A DNA stretch of 64,000 bases from Rhizobium sp. 2MFCol3.1 (GCF_000377565.1 NZ_KB898354.1:1-64000), one strand, 5' to 3'; positions 53,895-63,912 are shown, counted from the first letter of the stretch. Made by a program: numbers and translations. The notes: generated from the sequence alone by a model not told the origin.

Positions 53895-56800
53895 AGAGGC
53901 TTCGACCGGCGGGGGCCCGGCATCCGGTTCCACCGTCGGCGCCGGCCGGGCCTTTCTCCTGAACGAGCGCAAGGCGACATAGAAGACGGGCGTCAGGAAC
54001 AGACCGAAGATCGTGACGCCGAGCATGCCCGAGAAGACGGCCGTGCCGAGCGACTGGCGCATTTCCGCGCCGGGGCCGGTGGCGATCGCGAGCGGCAGCA
54101 CGCCGAAGATGAAGGCGAAGGCCGTCATCAGGATCGGGCGAAGGCGCAGATGGCTCGCCTCGACGGCTGCCTCCACGGGAGACTTGCCTTCGTCTTCCGC
54201 CTGGCGGGCGAACTCGACGATCAGGATCGCGTTCTTCGCCGCAAGGCCGATCAAGACGATCAGGCCGATCTGAGTCAGCACGTTGTTGTCCATGCCCCTG
54301 AACCAGACGCCGATCAGCGCGGCGAGCACGGCCAGCGGGACGATCAGGATGATGGCCAGCGGCAGCACCCAGCTTTCATATTGGGCCGCGAGCGCCAGGA
54401 ATACGAAGATGACCGACAGGGCGAAGATATAGACCGCCGTGTTGCCGGTGTGGGTTTCCTGGTAGGCGAGTTCGGTCCATTCGAAGGTCGTACCCGGCGG
54501 CAGGATCTTGGCGGCCAGCGCCTCCATCTTCTTCAGCGCGTCGCCCGTCGATGTGCCGGGTGTCGGATTGCCCTGCAGCGGAACGGACACATACATATTG
54601 TAGCGCTGGACAAGCGCAGGGCCGCTGGAGTCCTGGATATCCATCAGCGTGCCGAGCGGCACCAGCGCGCCGGTGGCCGAGCGCACCTTGAGACCTAAAA
54701 TATCCTCGCGGTCCATGCGGTATTGCCGGTCGGCCTGGGCGCGGACCTGGTAGACGCGGCCGAAGGCGTTGAAGTCGTTGACATAGGCGACGCCGAGATT
54801 GATCGACAGCGCGTTGAAGATGTTGGGGATCGGCACGTTGAGGAAACGGGCCTTGTCGCGATCGATCGCGAGATAATATTGCGGGCTGGCATCGGAGAAG
54901 GTCGTGAAGACGCCGGTCAGGCCTTCGGTCGTCGCGGCCGCGCCCATCATCTGCCGGGCAAGGCCGAGAACGCGGGTCATGTCGGCGTTTTCAAGATCGA
55001 GGATCTGCATCTTGAAGCCGCCGGAATTGCCGACGCCGCGCACGGATGGCGGCGGCACGGCGATGATGAAGGCCTCCTGGATGCTCTGCAGCTTGCCGAA
55101 AAGCTCGCCGATGATCTTGTTGGCTGTCTCGCCGCCTTCCTCGCGCTCGGCAAACGACTTGAACGGCACGAAGACGACGCCGGAATTGGAGGCGTTGGTG
55201 AAGGTCGCGCCGCTGAAGCCGGCGAATTGTACGGCATTGCCGACGCCGGGGACCGTGCGGGCGATATCGCCCACCTGCTTCACCACCGCATCGGTACGCG
55301 CCAGCGACGCGCCATCAGGAAGCTGTACGACGACGATCGCGTAGCCCTGGTCCATGGTCGGGATGAAGCCTGACGGGACCTTGGTGATCATGAAGTAGGT
55401 GGCGCCGAGCAGGCCCGCGAAGACGAGCAGCGAGCAGGTGATGCCGATCCAGCTTCTGACGAGGTGCCTGACGATCCACGAATAGCCGTGGCTCAGGCGA
55501 TCGAAGCCGTTGTTGAAGCCATTGGCGAGACCGCGCCCGAAACGCAGGGCGATGTTGTTGCGCGTGTGCTGATGATCGTGGCTTCGGAGCAGAATGCCGG
55601 CCAGCGCTGGCGAGAGCGTCAGCGAGTTCAGCGCCGAGATCGCGGTGGTGACCGAGATGGTCACCGCGAACTGCTTGTAGAACTGGCCGGAAATCCCTGG
55701 GATGAAGGCGGTCGGAACGAAGACGGCGATCAGCACCAGCGAGATGGCGATGACGGCGGTGCCGACCTCATCCATGGTCACATGCGCAGCCTCCTTCGGC
55801 GTCATGCCTTTGGCGAGATTGCGCTCGACATTCTCGACCACGACGATGGCGTCGTCGACGACGATGCCGATCGCGAGCACTAGGCCGAACAGCGTTAGCA
55901 TGTTCAGCGAGAAGCCGAAGGCGAGGAGCACGGCGAAGGTGCCGATCAGCGAGACCGGGATGGCGATGATCGGGATGATCGCGGTTCGCCAGGATTGCAG
56001 GAAGACGAGGACGACGATCGCCACCAGGATCGCGGCTTCGGCGATGGTCCGGTAGACCTCGGTGATCGATTCCGAGATGAACTCGGTGGTGTCGTAGACG
56101 ATGCGGTATTCCAGACCCTGCGGGAAGGTCTGGGAGATGTCCTTCATCAGCGACTGGATCTGGTGCGCGGTATCGAGCGCGTTGGTTCCCGGGCGTGCGA
56201 AGATGCCGAGCGCCACGGCGGGGTCGTTGTTGAGATAGCTGTTGGTCACATAGTCCTGCGCACCGAGCTCGATGCGGGCGACATCCTGCAGCTGCACAAG
56301 CCGGCCGGCGCCGGTTGACTTGACGATGACGTAGCGGAATTCGCGCACGTCGGAGAAGCGGCCGTCGGTTCTCACCGTATATTCGAAGGCGTTCTTGCCT
56401 GTCACTGGCGGTGCGCCGATCTTGCCGCCGGAGACCTGGACGTTCTGGTCGCGAAGGGCCGAGACCACGTCATCCGATGTCATGCCGTAGGCGGAGAGCT
56501 TCTGCGGATCGAGCCAGATGCGCATGGAATACTGGCGCTCGCCGAACACCTGCACGTCGCCGACGCCATCGAGGCGCACCAGGGTGTCGCGGATGCGGTT
56601 ACGGGCGTAGTTGGAGACGTAAAGCTGGTCGTAGCGGTGCGAGGGCGAGAGAAGGTGGACGACCATCATCAGATCGGGCGAGCTCTTGTCGGTGGTGACG
56701 CCGAGGCGCTGCACCTCTTCGGGAAGCCGGGGCAGGGCGATCGAGACGCGGTTCTGGACGAGCACCTGCACCTTGTCGAGATCGGTGCCGAGCTTGAAAG

Positions 56801-57083
56801 TGATGGTCAGCGACATGGCGCCATCGGCGCTGGAATAGGAGGACATGTAGAGCATGTCCTCGACGCCGTTGATCTGCTGCTCCAGCGGCGTGGAGACCGT
56901 GTCGGCGATGGTCTGCGGGTCGGCGCCCGGATAGGAGGTGCGCACGACGATGGTCGGCGGCGCGATCTCCGGATATTGCGACACCGGCAGCTGCGTGTAG
57001 GCGATGCTGCCGACGACGAGGAGCACGATCGAGATGACCGCCGCGAAAATCGGGCGGTCGACGAAGAAATGAGCGAACCTCAT
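53889..57083 (-). CDS. RND multidrug efflux pump, inner-membrane permease (HAE-1/AcrB type)
   Basis: The 1064-residue protein starts MRFAHFFVDRPIFAAV and has the twelve-helix RND plan with two large periplasmic loops. Proton-relay residues are visible as Asp-Asp in helix 4 (IGIVVDDAIVVVENVE) and a Lys in helix 10 (GLAAKNAILIVEFA). It expels drugs, detergents or plant compounds as part of a trimeric complex. The adaptor gene lies just upstream with a 4-bp overlap. No outer-membrane channel gene is in the window. Highest likeness is to the AcrB/MexF group. Confidence 0.94.
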   Translation of the reverse strand: MRFAHFFVDRPIFAAVISIVLLVVGSIAYTQLPVSQYPEIAPPTIVVRTSYPGADPQTIADTVSTPLEQQINGVEDMLYMSSYSSADGAMSLTITFKLGTDLDKVQVLVQNRVSIALPRLPEEVQRLGVTTDKSSPDLMMVVHLLSPSHRYDQLYVSNYARNRIRDTLVRLDGVGDVQVFGERQYSMRIWLDPQKLSAYGMTSDDVVSALRDQNVQVSGGKIGAPPVTGKNAFEYTVRTDGRFSDVREFRYVIVKSTGAGRLVQLQDVARIELGAQDYVTNSYLNNDPAVALGIFARPGTNALDTAHQIQSLMKDISQTFPQGLEYRIVYDTTEFISESITEVYRTIAEAAILVAIVVLVFLQSWRTAIIPIIAIPVSLIGTFAVLLAFGFSLNMLTLFGLVLAIGIVVDDAIVVVENVERNLAKGMTPKEAAHVTMDEVGTAVIAISLVLIAVFVPTAFIPGISGQFYKQFAVTISVTTAISALNSLTLSPALAGILLRSHDHQHTRNNIALRFGRGLANGFNNGFDRLSHGYSWIVRHLVRSWIGITCSLLVFAGLLGATYFMITKVPSGFIPTMDQGYAIVVVQLPDGASLARTDAVVKQVGDIARTVPGVGNAVQFAGFSGATFTNASNSGVVFVPFKSFAEREEGGETANKIIGELFGKLQSIQEAFIIAVPPPSVRGVGNSGGFKMQILDLENADMTRVLGLARQMMGAAATTEGLTGVFTTFSDASPQYYLAIDRDKARFLNVPIPNIFNALSINLGVAYVNDFNAFGRVYQVRAQADRQYRMDREDILGLKVRSATGALVPLGTLMDIQDSSGPALVQRYNMYVSVPLQGNPTPGTSTGDALKKMEALAAKILPPGTTFEWTELAYQETHTGNTAVYIFALSVIFVFLALAAQYESWVLPLAIILIVPLAVLAALIGVWFRGMDNNVLTQIGLIVLIGLAAKNAILIVEFARQAEDEGKSPVEAAVEASHLRLRPILMTAFAFIFGVLPLAIATGPGAEMRQSLGTAVFSGMLGVTIFGLFLTPVFYVALRSFRRKARPAPTVEPDAGPPPVEASS

Positions 57084-58258
57084 TGTGGCGTCTCCGTCGC
57101 GGCGTTTTCCGGCGGCGTGTCGCGCCGCTCCTGCGGCAGTTCGGTCATCTGCGGCGTGATGGTGGCGCCGGGGCGGGCGCGCATCAGGCCGTTGACGATG
57201 ATCGTCTCGGTGCCATCAAGGCCTTCTCGGATGACACGGTAGCCGTAGAGACGCGGGCCGGGGCGCACGGGCTTGGTCGATACCTTGCCGTCAGTGCCGA
57301 CAACGAAGACGACGCGTTCGTTCTGGTCGGAGCCGATCGCCTCGTCGGGCACGAGGATCGCCTTGTACTTGTTGGAGGCCTCCACCTGCACGCGGCCGAA
57401 GAGGCCGGGCTGCAGGATCAGGTCGGGATTGGCGAGGCGAGCGCGGATGCGGATGGTGCCGCTTTCGTTGTCGATGCGGTTTTCGGCGAAGTCGAGCTTG
57501 CCGATGAAGGGCTTGGCGTTCGGGTCGGAGATGGTCACCGTAACCGGCACGCCGCCGCCGCCCAGTTGCAGATCCTTGCCGAGCTTGCGCGCCGTGTCGG
57601 CGAAGTTCAGCAGGCGGCGCTCATCGACGTCGAAGTAGAAATCGATCGGGTCCAGCGACACGATGGTCGTCAGGATTGTCTGGTCCGCCTGCACCAGATT
57701 GCCTGTCGAGATCAGGCGGCGGTCGATGCGGCCGCTGAGCGGCGCCGATATCGTCGTATATTCCATGTCAAGCGCCGCGCGGTCGGCGGTTGCCTGGGCG
57801 CCGCGGACATTGGCCTGCGCGGAGAGCCACTCACGCCGGCGATCGTCGAGCGTCGAGACCGACTGGCTGCCGCTGGTGGCAAGGCTCTGCGCACGGTTGA
57901 ACTGTGCTTCGGCGTAGGTCTGGGTGGATTTGGCGACTTCGAGCGCGGCATTGGCCTCGTTGAGCGCGGTGACGAACGGGCGCTGGTCGATGACGAAGAG
58001 CTTGTCGCCCTTCTTCACCAGCGCGCCATCGGTGAAATCGACCTCGTTCAGATAGCCGCCGACGCGTGCGCGCACCGAGACCTCGTCGACCGCCTGGAAG
58101 CGGCCGATGAACTCGTCGTTATCGACAACTTCGCGCACCACGGGCTTGGCCACGGTAACCGGTGGCGGCGGCGGAGAGGCGGCCTGCTGGGCGGATGAGG
58201 CGAGGGGTAAGAACGCGACGCTGCTGAAGGCCAAGACGTATCGAAGCGAGAAAGGCAT
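57080..58258 (-). CDS. RND efflux pump periplasmic adaptor (AcrA/MexE type)
   Basis: The 392-residue protein has a cleavable signal peptide (about 1-23, SSAQQ) without a lipobox Cys, then the adaptor domains: lipoyl-like halves (VSVRARVGGYLNEVDF and ISAPLSGRIDRRLIS) around a helical hairpin, and a beta-barrel. It links the pump at 53889 to an outer-membrane channel. Its start overlaps no upstream gene; regulation is likely from the 447-bp divergent region shared with a MarR gene. Confidence 0.92.
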   Translation of the reverse strand: MPFSLRYVLAFSSVAFLPLASSAQQAASPPPPPVTVAKPVVREVVDNDEFIGRFQAVDEVSVRARVGGYLNEVDFTDGALVKKGDKLFVIDQRPFVTALNEANAALEVAKSTQTYAEAQFNRAQSLATSGSQSVSTLDDRRREWLSAQANVRGAQATADRAALDMEYTTISAPLSGRIDRRLISTGNLVQADQTILTTIVSLDPIDFYFDVDERRLLNFADTARKLGKDLQLGGGGVPVTVTISDPNAKPFIGKLDFAENRIDNESGTIRIRARLANPDLILQPGLFGRVQVEASNKYKAILVPDEAIGSDQNERVVFVVGTDGKVSTKPVRPGPRLYGYRVIREGLDGTETIIVNGLMRARPGATITPQMTELPQERRDTPPENAATETPQ

Positions 58259-58705
58259 GGCGGCTCCCCATTCGGGCGGCCAAACACGCCGCCATGACTA
58301 TGCTGAAAGAATGCGTTTCATGTCAGGCGGTACTCGAGCGACTGTGTGTCGCTCGCCTATTTCTAATGCTGTCTTACATTCGTGGCGCTGATAGCGCTCA
58401 CGACTTGCATGCCGTTGAGATCGATTGGCCGGGAAGGTCCCCACCCGGTAAGCCTCTGGATTTCCATATAAACGGGTGTCTTGACGAAAAGCAAATCCCG
58501 GTGGGTTGAAATTTTCACGGCCGTTGAAATCAGGGAGAGTATCGGCGGGCCGCCAACGCTTGCCGGTTTCGGCGCTAGGTTCCTTAGCCGGGTGCGACAA
58601 TTTGGCCGCACATTAGCAATAATCAACCGAAGGTGACTTGTATGTTGCACCTGCTCAATATATCTAGGCACATTATAAGTGTGCTTACTATTCGCGCAGT
58701 CTTCA
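58259..58705. other. Divergent control region between the RND and EmrAB efflux operons
   Basis: About 450 bp without a gene. It contains a perfect inverted repeat at 58335-58341 / 58349-58355 (CGAGCGA and TCGCTCG), closer to the RND adaptor start, and a near-palindrome at 58668-58684 just before the MarR gene. Confidence 0.55.
58668..58684. promoter_or_regulatory. Candidate MarR operator (imperfect palindrome)
   Basis: GCACAT and GTGTGC flank TATAA; five of six arm positions pair. It ends 21 bp before the marR start, a typical place for autorepression. MarR dimers usually bind palindromes of this size, but no binding data exist here. Confidence 0.4.
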
Positions 58706-59176
58706 ATGAACAGCAATCCGACCCTCGGCTTCCTCCTCCATGATGTCGCACGTCTGCTTCGAAAGCGTTTCGAGCAGCGGGCGAAGGGTCTTGGGCTGAC
58801 GTCGTCGCAGTGGCAGGCGCTGGCGTATCTCTCCAACAATGAGGGGATACATCAGGGCGGGCTGGCGGAGATGCTGGAGATCGAGCCGATCACACTTGTA
58901 CGCATTCTCGACAAGCTCGCCGAGCGCGGGCTGATCGAGCGCCGCCAGCACCCGACGGACCGCCGGATCTGGCTGCTTTACATGCGCGAGGAGGCACATC
59001 CGCTTCTGGCGGAAATGCGCGGACTTGGCGATGTGACGCGAGGCGAAGCCCTGGAGGATGTTTCCGCGGAAGAACGGGAGCAGCTTTTCCAAATCCTGTC
59101 GCAGATGAAGACCAACCTAGTGCAGGCCTGCCGGACCCCCCTGGCATTGGCCGAAAACGAGACCAACCATGGCTGA
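58706..59176 (+). CDS. MarR-family transcriptional regulator
   Basis: The 156-residue protein has the MarR winged helix: LTSSQWQALAYLSNNEG, GLAEMLEIEPITLVRILDKLAERGLIER as helix-turn-helix, and the wing HPTDRRIWLLYMREE. Such proteins repress neighbouring efflux genes and let go on binding phenolic or drug ligands. It overlaps the downstream adaptor gene by 8 bp, so it should be autoregulated with it. The ATG at 58706 gives the common family start; a GTG nine codons earlier is possible. Confidence 0.9.
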   Translation: MNSNPTLGFLLHDVARLLRKRFEQRAKGLGLTSSQWQALAYLSNNEGIHQGGLAEMLEIEPITLVRILDKLAERGLIERRQHPTDRRIWLLYMREEAHPLLAEMRGLGDVTRGEALEDVSAEEREQLFQILSQMKTNLVQACRTPLALAENETNHG

Positions 59177-60407
59177 TAAAACTCCCCTGCGCGTCGTGTC
59201 CGACGCCGATGCCAATACTGCTGCCGGCAAGACTGCTGCCGAAACGAACGAGGTTTCTCCTCGCGAGGAAACTGTCGCCGAGGCGCCATCGTCCACTCCG
59301 GCGCCTGTCACCACTGTGGCGCCACCCGTGACCACGCCGCCGCGCCGCAAGCGCAGCATGACCCGGCCGGTGCTGTTTGCGCTGCTGCCGGTCGCGCTCG
59401 TGGTCGGCGGCTATTACTACGTCAATGGCGGCCAGGTGATGTCGACCGACAACGCCTACATCAAGTCCGATATGGTTGGGCTGACCACCGACGTTTCCGG
59501 TATCGTCGACACGATCAACGTGCATGAAAACGAAGCGGTGAAGCAGGGGCAGGTGCTGTTCAGCCTTCGCCAGGACGTGTTCAAGATCGCACTCGATGGC
59601 GCCAAGGCGCAGCTCGGCGCGGTGCGCAACCAGATCCTCAACCTGGAAGCAAGCTACCAGCAGTCGCTGGCCGAGATCACCCAGGCCGAGGCCGACATTC
59701 CCTATTTCCAGACCGAGTTCGACCGCCAGCAGAACCTGCTGAACAGCTCCGCGGCCACCCGCACGGCGTTCGACCAGGCGAAGCATAACCTGCAGGCGGG
59801 TCAGCAGAAGGTCGCTGTGGCCAAGGCGCAGGCGGCCGCCACGCTCGCCCAGCTCGGCGGCAATGCCGACCAGCCGGCCGAGCAGAACCCACTCTATCTC
59901 GAGGCCCAGGCAAAGGTCGACGACGCGCAGCGCCAGCTCGATCACAGTGTCGTCCGGGCGCCGTTCGATGGCATCGCCACCAACGTCAACGCACTGCAGC
60001 CGGGCTCCTATCTCGAAGCATCGACGCAGGCCTTCTCGCTGGTCGCCACCAACAATCTTTGGATCGACGCCAGCCCGAAGGAAACCGAGCTCACCTATGT
60101 GAAGCCCGGCCAGACGGCCACCATCTATGTCGACACCTATCCGGGTGTGACCTGGAAGGGCAAGGTCGAGAGCATCAGCCCGGCTTCCGGCTCCAGCTTC
60201 TCGCTGCTGCCGGCGCAGAACACGACGGGCAACTGGGTCAAGGTCGTGCAGCGTATTCCGATGCGCGTCAGCATCGAGGATGCCGCCGGCAAGCCGCCGC
60301 TTCGCGTCGGCATGAGCACGGTCGTTGATGTCGATACCGGCCACGCGCGCGGCCTGCCGGATTTCGTGTCCAAGCTTCTGGGCCGCTCGGGCGGAGATCA
60401 TGAGTAA
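59169..60407 (+). CDS. EmrA-type efflux adaptor (HlyD family)
   Basis: The 412-residue protein has a cytoplasmic N-terminus rich in Ala, Thr and Pro, one membrane helix (about 75-94), then HlyD/EmrA domains: STDNAYIKSDMVGLTTDVSG, a long helical hairpin (about 135-225) and the second lipoyl half VRAPFDGIATNV. It connects the MFS pump encoded next to an outer-membrane channel. It overlaps the MarR gene by 8 bp and the pump gene by 8 bp. Confidence 0.93.
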   Translation: MADKTPLRVVSDADANTAAGKTAAETNEVSPREETVAEAPSSTPAPVTTVAPPVTTPPRRKRSMTRPVLFALLPVALVVGGYYYVNGGQVMSTDNAYIKSDMVGLTTDVSGIVDTINVHENEAVKQGQVLFSLRQDVFKIALDGAKAQLGAVRNQILNLEASYQQSLAEITQAEADIPYFQTEFDRQQNLLNSSAATRTAFDQAKHNLQAGQQKVAVAKAQAAATLAQLGGNADQPAEQNPLYLEAQAKVDDAQRQLDHSVVRAPFDGIATNVNALQPGSYLEASTQAFSLVATNNLWIDASPKETELTYVKPGQTATIYVDTYPGVTWKGKVESISPASGSSFSLLPAQNTTGNWVKVVQRIPMRVSIEDAAGKPPLRVGMSTVVDVDTGHARGLPDFVSKLLGRSGGDHE

Positions 60408-61941
60408 CGCTGCCTCCGCGCCCTTCGTCCCGGTCGCCAATCGCGGCATGATCACGGCCTGCGTCATCCTCGCCGTCATCATGCAGGCGCTGGATACGAC
60501 GATCGCCAACGTCGCGTTGCCCTATATTCAGGGCAGCGTTTCGGCGAGCGCCGACCAGATCAACTGGGTTCTGACCTCCTACATCGTCGCGGCCGCCATC
60601 ATGACGCCGCCGTCGGGCTTTCTTGCCGCCAAGTTCGGCCGCAAGAAGGTGCTGTTGACGGCGATCACCGGCTTCGTCGTGGCTTCCGTGCTCTGTGGTC
60701 TGGCGCAATCGCTGAACCAGATTGTCGGCTTCCGCTTGTTGCAGGGCCTGTTCGGCGCATCGCTGGTGCCGCTGTCGCAGGGCATTCTGCTCGATATCTA
60801 CACGCCGGAAGAACGCGGCTCCGCCATGGCCTTGTTCGGCGTGTCGGTCATGGTCGGGCCGGTGCTCGGTCCCGTCATCGGCGGCTGGCTGACCGACAAC
60901 ATCAGCTGGCGCTGGGTGTTCTATATCAACGTGCCGATCGGGGCGCTCGCCTTTGCCGGCATCATGATCTACGTGACCGAGACGAAACTGGACGCGCTTG
61001 CCAAGCTCGACTGGTTTGGCTTCGGGATGATGAGCCTCGGCATCGCGTCGCTGCAGCTCTTCCTCGATCGCGGCGAACAGCTCAACTGGTTCGCCTCGGG
61101 CGAGATCATGATCGAGGCGATCATCTGCGCCGCGGCCTTCTATCTGCTTGTCGTGCACACGCTGACGGCGGAGAAATCCTTCGTCAATCCGAAGCTGTTT
61201 CTCGACCGGAACTTCTCCGTCAGCATGATCTTCATCTTCGTGATCGGGATCACCTATCTCGCCTCGCTGGCGCTGATGACGCCCTACCTGCAGACGCTGA
61301 TGGGCTATCCCGTCATCACCGCTGGTATCGTCATGGGGCCGCGCGGCATGGGCACCATGCTGTGCATGTTTATCGTCGGCCGGTTGATCGGCAAGGTGGA
61401 TACGCGCCTGCTTCTGGTGCTCGGCCTCGGGCTGACGGCATGGGCGATGTATGACATGACCGGCTGGACGCCCGATGTCTCGCAGTGGACGATCGTCTCT
61501 GTCGGCTTCATCCAGGGCGCCGGGCTCGGCTTCCTGTTCGTGCCGCTGACGACGATCGCGTTTTCGACGCTGCCGGCGGAGATGCGCGGCGACGGTACCG
61601 GTCTCTACAACCTGTCGCGAAACATTGGCTCGAGCGTGGGGATCTCCATCGTCTCGGCGCTTTTGGTCGAAAACGCGCAGGTAAACCACGAGAACATCGC
61701 CGCCTATGTCACGCCGTTCAACCACGCCTTCGACGCGGCGGCCGCGCAAGGGATGAGCCCGCTTACGGCCGCCGGTCGCGCGGCGCTGAACGAGCTGATC
61801 ACGCTGCAATCGACTGTTATCGCCTATATTGATGACTTCAAGCTGCTGATGATCATGTCGCTGGCGGTCATTCCGCTGGTGCTGTTGCTGCGCAAGCCCA
61901 AGGTGGCGCCTGTTATGGACCACAGCGCCGTGATGGAGTGA
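60400..61941 (+). CDS. EmrB-type MFS drug exporter (DHA2, 14 helices)
   Basis: The 513-residue protein has the DHA2 markers: LDTTIANVALPYI in helix 1, the MFS loop AAKFGRKKVLL, VGPVLGPVIGGWL (antiporter motif C) and RGDGTGLYNLSRNIGSSVG. It works with the EmrA-like adaptor to expel hydrophobic compounds. The ATG at 60400 overlaps the adaptor stop. It ends directly against the convergent glycosylase gene, and its terminator lies inside that gene. Confidence 0.93.
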   Translation: MSNAASAPFVPVANRGMITACVILAVIMQALDTTIANVALPYIQGSVSASADQINWVLTSYIVAAAIMTPPSGFLAAKFGRKKVLLTAITGFVVASVLCGLAQSLNQIVGFRLLQGLFGASLVPLSQGILLDIYTPEERGSAMALFGVSVMVGPVLGPVIGGWLTDNISWRWVFYINVPIGALAFAGIMIYVTETKLDALAKLDWFGFGMMSLGIASLQLFLDRGEQLNWFASGEIMIEAIICAAAFYLLVVHTLTAEKSFVNPKLFLDRNFSVSMIFIFVIGITYLASLALMTPYLQTLMGYPVITAGIVMGPRGMGTMLCMFIVGRLIGKVDTRLLLVLGLGLTAWAMYDMTGWTPDVSQWTIVSVGFIQGAGLGFLFVPLTTIAFSTLPAEMRGDGTGLYNLSRNIGSSVGISIVSALLVENAQVNHENIAAYVTPFNHAFDAAAAQGMSPLTAAGRAALNELITLQSTVIAYIDDFKLLMIMSLAVIPLVLLLRKPKVAPVMDHSAVME

Positions 61942-62532
61942 TCAGCGAAATGGTTTGCTGAGATAGCGAGACCCTGAAATGCCGAAGCGCCATGGTGCTT
62001 CGGCATTTTTCGTGATGCCGATGCGTTTTCCGCTGACGATCGGCGGCGGTGCCGTCGGCGTCAGTGAATAGGGGTCGTGGTCGAGCAGGCGATCATTGAG
62101 GGCGATGGTGACGCCGAGCGCCTGGCAGAGCTTGCCGGGGCCACTGCAAAGCTGAGTAAGCGCGTCGGTGCCACGGCGTTCGATCATCGTGGCGATGCCG
62201 ATTTCGGGCTCGATGGCGCGGATGAGCACGGCGGAGCCGGGGGTGCAGACGAAGTTCAGGCACCAGTGCATGCCGTAGATGCGGTAGATATAGACATTGC
62301 CCGGTTGGCCGAACATGGCGCCGTTGCGCTGTGTCGGGCCGCGAAAGCTGTGGGAGGCCTCGTCATCGGGGAAATAGGCCTCGGTTTCGACGATGCGTCC
62401 GCCGATGCCGCCGACCGTGAGGCGGCAGGCCAGAAGATCGCGTGCGACGGAGATCGCATCACGCTCGAAGAAGCGGGTGAGGGCGTCGCCCGCAATCGGT
62501 GCCGCGCCGAGCGCGCCTGTCCCGTCGTCCAT
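61942..62532 (-). CDS. DNA-3-methyladenine glycosylase (AAG/MPG family)
   Basis: The 196-residue protein shows the AAG family blocks: ARDLLACRL, GRIVETEAYFPDDEASHSFRG (with the catalytic Glu in ETEAY), GNVYIYRIYGMHWCLNFV, LIRAIEP, SGPGKLCQALG and the C-terminal PWRFGISGSRYLS. It removes 3-methyladenine and similar damaged bases in base-excision repair. It lies 5 bp downstream of a small conserved gene on the same strand, so the two may be co-transcribed. Confidence 0.93.
   Translation of the reverse strand: MDDGTGALGAAPIAGDALTRFFERDAISVARDLLACRLTVGGIGGRIVETEAYFPDDEASHSFRGPTQRNGAMFGQPGNVYIYRIYGMHWCLNFVCTPGSAVLIRAIEPEIGIATMIERRGTDALTQLCSGPGKLCQALGVTIALNDRLLDHDPYSLTPTAPPPIVSGKRIGITKNAEAPWRFGISGSRYLSKPFR
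61979..62011 (+). terminator. emrB terminator embedded in the convergent glycosylase gene
   Basis: A perfect 10-bp stem (61979-61988 with 61997-62006) with an 8-nt loop and a T run. It lies 38 bp past the emrB stop but within the last 25 codons of the glycosylase gene on the other strand, so the same bases encode protein and terminate the opposing transcript. Confidence 0.8.
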
Positions 62533-62537
62533 GTGAT

Positions 62538-62903
<366 letters not shown>

Positions 62904-63794
62904 CTATGTTTGCCTCGCGAACACCTTCGTCAACCATTCGATGAAGACGCGGACGCGTGGCGAGAGCTGGCGGTTTCGCGGATAGAGCAGCGAGACGGGC
63001 GTTTTCGTCAGCGGATAGTCTTGCAGGATAGGCTGGAGCTCGCCGTTGTCGATATAGCGCTGGGCGTGATAGCGCGGAACCTGGATGATGCCGAGGCCGA
63101 GGCGCGCTGCCGCGTGGAAGCTTTCGGCGGCGTTGACTGATAGCGTCGCGGGCAGGGTGATGTTGCGGATCTGGCCGCCGACGAGGAATTCGAGTGGCAC
63201 CAGCGCGCCGGTGGCGCTGGAGTGAAAGCCGACCATGCGGTGTCCGTCGAGCCGGTCGGGATGCTCCGGCGTTCCATAGCGGGCGAGGTAGGAAGGCGAG
63301 GCGAGCGTGACTTCCTCCAGCATCGCCACACGGCGAGCGACCATGTCGCTATCGGCGGGGATGCCGACCCGCAGCACGCAGTCGATGCCCTCGCGCACGA
63401 GATCGACGAGACGGTCGCCCTCGCTCATATAGAGTTCGATATCGGGATAGGCTTCGAGAAAGGACGGCAGGTTGGGCAGCACGAAATGGCGCGCCAGCGT
63501 GCCATGCACATCGACGCGCAGCATGCCTTTCGGTTTGGCACCGGCGAAGGCGCCCTCGGCATCCTCGATGTCCGAGAGAATCGACAGGCAGCGGCGGTAA
63601 TAGGCCTCGCCGTCGAGCGTCGGGCTCACGTGGCGCGTCGTTCGCTGCAGCAGGCGCACGCCGAGGCGCGCCTCAAGCTGCTTGACCGCGTCGGTCACTG
63701 TCGAGCGCGGCAGGCCCGTATCCTCGGCGGCGGCGGTGAAGCTGCGGCGCTCGACGATACGGCAAAAGACGCGCATGGCATCGAATCTGTCCAT
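62904..63794 (-). CDS. LysR-family transcriptional regulator
   Basis: The 296-residue protein has an N-terminal LysR helix-turn-helix (MDRFDAMRVFCRIVERRSFTAAAEDTG in two parts, then STVTDAVKQLEARLGVRLLQRTTRHVS) and a periplasmic-binding-protein-like effector domain (about 90-290). It is divergent from a short-chain dehydrogenase gene 118 bp away, its most likely target. A perfect 10-bp inverted repeat lies in between (63824-63848). Confidence 0.93.
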   Translation of the reverse strand: MDRFDAMRVFCRIVERRSFTAAAEDTGLPRSTVTDAVKQLEARLGVRLLQRTTRHVSPTLDGEAYYRRCLSILSDIEDAEGAFAGAKPKGMLRVDVHGTLARHFVLPNLPSFLEAYPDIELYMSEGDRLVDLVREGIDCVLRVGIPADSDMVARRVAMLEEVTLASPSYLARYGTPEHPDRLDGHRMVGFHSSATGALVPLEFLVGGQIRNITLPATLSVNAAESFHAAARLGLGIIQVPRYHAQRYIDNGELQPILQDYPLTKTPVSLLYPRNRQLSPRVRVFIEWLTKVFARQT

Positions 63795-63823
63795 CTATCT
63801 GTTCGCTATATCCGGATAGTGAT

Positions 63824-63848
63824 GGCGGATAATGGATGATTATCCGCC
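63824..63848. promoter_or_regulatory. Perfect 10-bp inverted repeat, probable LysR binding site
   Basis: GGCGGATAAT (63824-63833) and ATTATCCGCC (63839-63848) are exact reverse complements around a 5-nt spacer. The ATAAT-N5-ATTAT core fits the T-N11-A layout of LysR operators. It lies in the divergent interval between the LysR and short-chain dehydrogenase genes. Confidence 0.65.
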
Positions 63849-63912
63849 GCAGGAAAAGCGGCATCTTCTCTCCAACGGCGCGATATCGCGCTTCCAAGCA
63901 AGGAGAACGACA

